In this document: positions 57,164 through 64,000 of the stretch, in pieces
Layout: every line of letters begins with the position of its first letter
How positions within the stretch are numbered: position 1 is the stretch's first letter
From: Combretum micranthum
Taxonomy: Eukaryota; Streptophyta; Magnoliopsida; Myrtales; Combretaceae
Reading direction: 5' to 3'
Length of the DNA stretch: 64,000 bases
Assembly: GCA_024138025.1 (NCBI GenBank)
Contig: JAMXBD010001369.1
Coordinates: 62,001 to 126,000, forward strand
Made by a program: the position numbers and the translations under genes
The notes under the pieces: generated by a model
Told to the model about the DNA's origin: nothing
The model's database searches: none
Seen by the model: the letters and a program-made list of their open reading frames with translations, nothing else

Positions 57164-60100
57164 TGTCACGCCCCAAAAGGAATCTTAAACGACAGTTCGC
57201 CACACTCAATATTAAAGCTTAAGTATGACAACTTGGTCATCCATAAGCTTCGATACTAGGTCTAAGGCGTACACCCACGATCATAGAGGATCAACTTTGA
57301 AACAAGTTGTTTAAGAAGACATTTCATATAGCAGTTTAAGAATGGAAATCATAAAACATTATCTGAATTGTGGAAATATAGAGGTCTTACAAAGTTATAA
57401 GGGCATTCCCCTTTCAAAAGATATAGTCTATCAAAGTTTATTCAAAATAATTACAAAGAGATTTACTTAGAAGTCTAAGTCTACATCTAGTCTTTGACTT
57501 CTTCAAAAAACTCCTCAGGCCAAAAAGGTAGTACTTGAGAAAAATAACCTCAAGGCTTCAACCATAGATAGTGGTGCTGCAAAAGGTATTTATAAGGGGG
57601 TAAGCTTCTTGCTTAGTGAGAATTAATTCCACAAGTAAAGTACTCAAGCAATAAATATTCAATCAAGTTATTTAACAAGTATATGAGATACAATCAATCA
57701 CGTGAGCAAACAATACATACAATTTTCTGAGAATCATATGTTTGAATGGATTTACCCCTCCATTCGGTGGTTAGGTGTTCCGGGCAACAAGACCATAGTT
57801 CGCAAATGGTGTTTTTGTAGTTTGTATACAAATTTCTATTAACCACTAAATTGAAGTTAATTTGGGTGCCCACTCACCATTTAATTATGGGCAATCAAAG
57901 CTATAGAGTATATTTTCGGGTTTCTTGACCTCATTATTATGCCCTTGTCCCACAATGGTAAAGTAATGAATGCAATGTGACTCACTACGTATCATGCATA
58001 AATTGTTTTATTTAAGTAATCATAGCATAATATTAGACATTTTTAAGTGACCATAGAATTTAGAGATAAATCATTCCTATACTAAATCATACAATGTTTA
58101 ATTAATAATTCCGCCTCGATATACTTAGCATAATTTCACTCACATAAGTAAAACACATGTGCTATAATAAGTACAAGAATATAAGAAATAAACTCACTTA
58201 GCCATAGTAGTAGAAGTTTCTTAATCAAAGTAGTCCACTAGGTAATGTAGCTCGAACTCCACGTCAACTATACAAAAGAAATATCCAAAAATGACTATTT
58301 CTTGGAAGTTCTACTTAAACTTGCAACTCTATTTTACTAAGTTCATCAAAATTCGTATAGAGTGAAATTCCAACTTAAAATGGCCATAACTTGCTCATTT
58401 TAACTCAGAATTTCACTATTACATACCGTTTTCTATCTACTCGAAAAGATCTATCCATTTCTAAGGTTATTTTCTTCATAAAAGGTCATTTGGATTTCTA
58501 AAAGTCACGATGCAATTATTATGAAAATCCAGCCTTTGAAAAACAATTTTCAAACTCATCTTTATTCAAAATCCCTTAGCAAAAATGTAGATATGCATAT
58601 AATTGAATGATCCTTTGAATATATTTATATATGGACATATTGTATGCAAAAATTCTAATGGTGTTGTCTCAACGATTATTTTTCGTAAAACAATTTGTCT
58701 TATGCTGTTGAAACTTGAATCTTAACAATTTCTTTTCTAAGTGTTTTGGAGGAACTTTATAATTTATCAGGTTATTGTAAATAAGTATATTCTTATTTTG
58801 TTTTTCCAATTTTATTTCCAAAACAAATAAATTTTCCCTTGACTTTAATCTTCTACAAATTTTCGTTCTAGTGGTAAAAATGAAGTTTCCAAAGTTTTTA
58901 TTAAGTTTTTAATAATCTATAATGATTTTGAGTTGTATATATTTTCCTTTAAAAATGGTTTTGATATATAATTCTTTTTCCTCTTATAGTTCTATTTCCT
59001 AACTTCTTTAAAAATAATGTTACTTCTAAAACTTGGTTTCTTAACCTCTTTACGATTTTTACTTGGAAAGAAATCATTTTCTTAAGTTGTTAATAATATC
59101 CATTGTTTTTGAGCTTATTATGTTTATATTCTTTTTTCTCTTTGAAAATGGGTTTATCATTTATAAGCTTGACAACATTTATTTTTCTAAGTGGGTTTAT
59201 AAATTAGTGAGTTGATTTTATCTTAACTTTGAAAACTAGTCTAGTTTTTTGTTTTTATTATGGAGTTGGTAAAAACGATATAAGTAAGCTTTTTAAGAAA
59301 AAATTGCTTATCATAGAACTATTAACACTAGTTTTAATAAACTTTAATGTGACTTATTACAAAAAGAAAAGTTTGGCTTTGTTAGTTAATTCCTTGATAA
59401 CATCATCTTTTATTTTTCATTTAAGAAAAATCTTGATGGGTTTTAAAAGAAGTCAAAAAATAATTTTCCTATGTGTTTGATAACAAAGTCTTTATTTAGA
59501 GACAAGTTATGTATTAAAAGAGTTTAGTTTCATTTTTCGTTTATTAAAGAAAATTTCTCTTTATTTTTGTTGAGATAATAACATTGTAATGATGCATGTA
59601 CATGATTATGTAGTACGAAAAGGATGAAAATATAAGAAAGATATAAGAAGCAAATAATGAGCAAGATAATACAATTAAGTATTGGGAACCTTAGCTTCAT
59701 CAAGATACCCCGGCCAAGTATTGAGAGCCTTAGCTTCATTAAGGCATCACGGGACTAAGAATAGACTAGTCCCAAAAAGAAAAAGAAAAAAAGGAAGAAA
59801 AAGAAAAGCAATAATAATAATAAACTTGATAGTGAGTTAGTAAACATTTAGGCTCTAAAATATATAGATATACATATAGATAATAATATATATACAAGGT
59901 TAAGTTAGAAGCATAATAACAATATTAATAACATAATATCATAATAATAACAAGATAATAAAAATCGGAATTCTTGGTATATGCAAGAACAAAACATAAA
60001 CAAGTTGTTGCTTCTATAACTCATATGAGTTTTTGAGAAATAACACCATAGTCATGCTAAGTTACAAGACATGAAAAATAAATGTTAGAAAGATATAGGT

Positions 60101-60603
60101 AAGAATATTTACCTAAAGTGGGAATATGAGAGTGGTAGTATAAGAGAGGGTTTGAATAGTATGTGTATGTAGAAAGTACGTAAGAAATGGTAGTAAAGAA
60201 AAGTGAAAAGAGAATTTTAAGAGAGAGGATTTGTGGAGTGAATTTGAGAAGTTTTGGTAAGGTAAACGAATGTGTGAAAAAAATGAAGGGAGATGGTATT
60301 TATAGAGTTTTGAGGAGTGAAAATTGTGTGATTAAAATAAATTGGAAAAGAAAATAAATTGTATGTGTGTGAGAAAGAGAGGGGGCCGGCATGAGGGGAG
60401 AGAAAGAGAGAGAGTGAGTTTTGTTTTGTTTTGTATTTTTGTTAATTAAAAGTAGTAAGTGGTAAGGTTTCATATGAATGAAGATATATGAGAAATGTAA
60501 AAAGTAGAGAATAGATATGTAGAGTGTAAAAATAGGTGTAGAAAAAGTATAAATAGGTGAATAGTGTAGAATAGTATTATGAATAGTAGATTTGATAAAT
60601 TAA
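57164..60603 (-). repeat. Ty3/gypsy-type LTR, family D, minus orientation, interrupted
   Basis: The plus strand starts TGTCACGCCCCAAAAGG, equivalent to the 3' end of families A and B (GGGGCGTGACA). Minus-strand features in order: TATAAATACC (60295-60304), donor AG|GTAAAT at 60112, a tandem GAAGCTAAG duplication near 59690-59745, a hairpin at 59750-59773, the 20-nt block at 58373-58392 and a micro-exon at 58198-58267. The rest is cut off by the family E LTR at 60604. The ORFs at 59229-59480 and 59530-59739 lie in the presumed LTR intron. Confidence 0.85.
58198..58267 (-). other. predicted LTR micro-exon, family D (70 nt)
   Basis: Minus strand: acceptor TTTTGTATAG, donor AA|GTGAGT. Short frame ends Y-L-V-D-Y-F-D-stop, with ATG GCT AA before the donor. 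The first exon base is T rather than G. Confidence 0.5.
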
Positions 60604-63600
60604 TTGTCACGACTCCAAATGGGGCCTAGTAAGATTAATCTAAAGCTATCATATCAGTGTGCATCCGTAACATGAGAGCCATCTTGTATGTCAGAGTGTA
60701 CAAGAATCTATTTATATATCAATGTTTATCATATAAATGATATAATATATTACAAGATTTTAATTATGGAATTCGATTTTCTAATTTCTACTAAGATCAC
60801 AAAGAATCGGTATCCCCTACCAAATAGTGAAAATAGGTTTCAAACTACAACTTACAAATTTCAATAATATAAAATTTATCTAATTTACATTCTAAGTTTA
60901 CCATATCCTATATCTCTACCTTCAATAAAGTTTGTGGGGAAGCTCTCTTCATACATTCCTAGCCCAATCCCAAGTAGTATTAATCCTGCATAAAAACTGT
61001 TGGGGGGTAAGCGAACCACGGCTCAGTGAGATAACCTGACCAGACCACACATCAACTAATAACAAACAAGTATAATTATCAATCATATGCAATGCAACAC
61101 TCAATCATATGCACATTACAAACTTGGATGATCTAGAATCCAAGGCAGGATGGAGATTTACACCCTCTCATCGGGGTTAAAGGAACTCGATACTATGGCC
61201 CACCTATCGAGGAGAAACTAAGTATACAGGAATATTACGAACCTCATTGTAACTATCTCTTTACACTTTAGGCACTCAATTCTTGTTTTAAGCCTTAGGA
61301 ACTCCATTGAGTGTTAGTTATTTCACAGCGATACCATAAGCAGCGTCCTTCATTACCAGTTAGTTCCCATAGAACCGACAGAACAAAGGTAATCTTACGT
61401 AGAATTAATAGCCTCTTGCCTAGAAAAACTAAGCATTACCAGATAACCGAAATACTAACATGTAGTAGGCTACCACATCTCCAAATGAAGTTTATGCAAA
61501 TCATGCAATGCATGTCCGTTTCATTAATAGTACCAGTAGTTGTTAATCTAGTTTAAGGTGATCATACAATTTACAAACAATCATCAACATGCTTCATACA
61601 ACATTTATCATACAATAGAATTTTCACTTATATTATGATAATTTGCCATTCAATCATACACCACACATCATGCATTATTCCCAATCCCGCATGCATATCA
61701 ATTGAATATATATTATTCCAAATGCAACTATACTACAAGTACAAACAATGTGATAAAGTCAAGTAACTCACTTGTGGTCTTTGCTAAATTGTTGTATAAG
61801 CTATCGATAATCCAGAAATTGATCTATTTTCCTATGAAAGGAAATAATAGAGATGTATTATTGGACTATTTCTATAAGAGAAGTCTTCCTAGAATTAAAG
61901 GCGTTGATCTCTATTGTCAGATATTAGATTAAGTTCGTTATATTAATTATTGTGTCGTTTAATACTTTAATTGAATCCTTATAGGTGCCTAACTATTCCA
62001 TATCGGTATTTGATACAGTTTTTATTAAGGTTTTAATTCTTATACTAAAGAATATTTTTCTGTTATTCGTTTTTGTTTTGCTTTTAAGTACTATCTATAT
62101 TTTTATTTAAGGGGTTTGTCTTTCCTTTAAGTCCTACTGCTTTTAGTAGAAGATTTTTATTTATTAATCCTTTGCCCGTCAATCTTATCTGCCTCTTAAA
62201 TTGGTATTTTTATTTATTTATGAGTATGTTCTAGTATCTATACCTTTCAAAAATTATTCTAATAAAATCATATACTTATAGAGTTTAGATATATCAAATT
62301 TTTATTATACTTCAATTTTATTTTTATTGCAAAACAAACTAAGTTTAATAATATGGTATTATCAGTAATATTAGTATTGAAAAATTAATATCCCTATTAG
62401 TATTAAATACAAGTATAATAATAACAACAATTTTCAGACAGTTAGTAAATAATACCATTAGTGACAAAAATAGAATTGATGATAGTATAAATATAGTGAC
62501 CTTAACGTAAAATAACAGTATTGATAATTCTAATGAAAATATCAATAATACAGAATACTATAAACAGTAGTAATAATAACGGTACTAATCATAACTATAT
62601 TAATAGAAATAACAATAACATTAATATTGGTTTAAGAGTGAAAACTAAGTGAATTTCTATTTGCGATTTGTTATTCATTTTAAATCCGACTTCACTGTAT
62701 AAATAGTTGATTTGGTAGCACTCAAAGAGTACTTTCTAGTAGTGGAATTATTTTCAGGAAAAGAGACTTGTATAATTTTTAAATTTATAAAACACAAGCA
62801 TAGGTTTCAAGTGAATTCTAATAACTGTAGTCAAAACTTGTTTTCATCATATCTAACGCATTTCTAGTATGTTTTTGACGAATAAATAGTCTTTTTCATA
62901 GTATTTTTCGTGTTCTTTCCATTGGTGAGGTCATTTTTGGCTTATAACAAACATATCAATACAGTTCATTTATCCTTTGAATACTTTTCTTTATTTGATT
63001 TCCTTTGGTTCCTAATTTCCTAAAGCTTAGAGTTCTAACTTTCAAGTTGATGCTTCGATAATCCTAAATAATTATGTATCATCATTTGTTCAACTATATA
63101 ACTTAAAACCATCATCTAATCCTCTTATCTATTTCTTTAGCTCACTCATAATTTGGAAAATTATCAATATGTATAGTTTCTATGAATTGTTTATAATATT
63201 TTTCTTGTAATATAAAGCTCCTAATCATGCTTTTTAAAGCTTGTTTTATCAAGTTTTATGTTTATATAAGATCCTAGGAGTATAAATTTAAACTACTTTA
63301 GATGAAATTTGAGGCTTCTTTTGTCTTATTTTTGCCTAGATCCGAATTTGCTATTCCCAAGCTTATAACATCTCTAAGTCAATATTCTTCTTAGTCATCA
63401 TCATTCAAGCATTCCTAATACATCAAGAACTCATCTACTTGCATTTATCATTGGAATAATCATTTGTCCTAATCACATAACTTTCCTCTAATGCTAGACA
63501 TTTCAACTTAATATATACACACGCATGTAACAAAAATGTGTTGATAGTTTAGGATTTACCTTAGCTTAAAGTAGAAAAGGATTCCTAACTCCCTTCCTTA

Positions 63601-64000
63601 GTAAGAATCAAACCTATATCAAAGGTTGATTAGTGAGTTTCTAGATAAATTATAAGCTAACTACTTCAACTAAACTTTCTTACCTTGTTAAGCTTGAGTT
63701 CTAGCTTAGATCTATGGTAAACCGAGGCTATTTGGATTGGTTTTTGATGTTGTTTGAAAGAAGGAATTTGATGTTTTTGGATGTGGTTGATTCTTGGATA
63801 GGATATATGAAGTAAGATAAGGTTTATATTTGCTTTAGAGCTCCTCAAATGTTGTCTAAGTGAAGGAATTGGTGAATGAAAGTGGCTGTTGTTTTTCCTT
63901 TGTAGCTAAGATTTCAACTTGTTTTTGTAGAGATTTTGAGCTAATTTGTGTCAACTTAAGGATTTATATATGTACTAAGGTTAGGCTAAAGTTAGGAGGC
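60604..64000 (-). repeat. LTR, family E, partial at window end, minus orientation
   Basis: The plus strand starts TGTCACGACTCC and is collinear with 41404 to about 44604, with scattered substitutions and indels. It holds the same donor (63683), micro-exon (61772-61831) and a TATATAAAT on the minus strand near 63962-63970. Whether it is solo or one end of a full element cannot be seen. Confidence 0.85.
61772..61831 (-). other. predicted LTR micro-exon, family E second copy (60 nt)
   Basis: Minus strand: CTTTCATAG|G acceptor and CAA|GTGAGT donor; frame ends A-Y-T-T-I-stop. The predicted upstream intron is 1852 nt (63683 down to 61832). The 60-nt length and boundaries match the copy at 42573-42632 despite substitutions in the middle. 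Confidence 0.45.

Overview
The window is a stretch of a flowering-plant (probably eudicot) nuclear genome made almost entirely of nested transposable elements. It is AT-rich with very long gene-free stretches. Every coding signal I recognise belongs to a Ty1/copia, Ty3/gypsy or CACTA element, or to a plant S-domain receptor-kinase fragment carried inside the CACTA element. No intact host gene is visible and the species cannot be named from the sequence.

Layout. 1-3564 is the 5' and middle part of a gypsy-type long terminal repeat (LTR family C). 3565-3830 is a tRNA-derived SINE-like piece on the minus strand. 3815-10965 is a degenerate Ty1/copia element on the plus strand, split at 4930-8218 by a solo LTR (family A). 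10966-12141 is a spacer with an unrecognised ORF and promoter-like motifs. 12142-18323 is a second, minus-strand copy of the same copia element, split at the same codon by the same solo LTR (12460-15750). The two copies form a large inverted repeat with arms of about 4.7 kb.

18324-20069 is unrecognised sequence that resumes at 56895. Between them lies a CACTA (En/Spm) DNA transposon at 20070-56894, with matching terminal inverted repeats and a CTG target-site duplication. It carries a captured minus-strand S-receptor-kinase fragment (21785-23236), a broken tnp2 transposase (25609-28629 and 39668-40275), a broken second transposase gene of TNP1/Transposase_24 type (40320-41403 and 47290-48721) and a roughly 147-bp tandem array. 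Three younger insertions interrupt it, each with a perfect 5-bp target-site duplication: an 11-kb LTR element with gag but no pol (28630-39667, ATCTT), a 5.9-kb solo LTR of family E (41404-47289, GCAAG) and a 3.5-kb solo LTR of family C (50069-53553, TCTTA). Without them the CACTA element is about 16.4 kb. The window ends in a family D LTR (57164-60603) interrupted by a second family E LTR (60604 to the edge).

Most interesting observation. All seven family A-D LTR copies, on either strand, contain an exon-like block of 63-70 nt. It is flanked by a pyrimidine-rich TAG acceptor and a perfect GTGAGT donor, and it ends in an ATGG placed so that the donor is always in phase 2. A 20-nt block (AAGTTATGRCCRTTTTAAGT) lies 105-106 nt upstream of the acceptor every time, and a donor-like AG|GT follows the LTR TATA box 1.4-2.2 kb further upstream. 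In the full-length element this LTR-borne ATG can be spliced in frame to the first ORF inside the element, removing the primer-binding site from the message. Family E has an analogous 60-nt exon. I infer a conserved LTR-embedded leader-splicing module; RNA evidence would be needed to confirm it.
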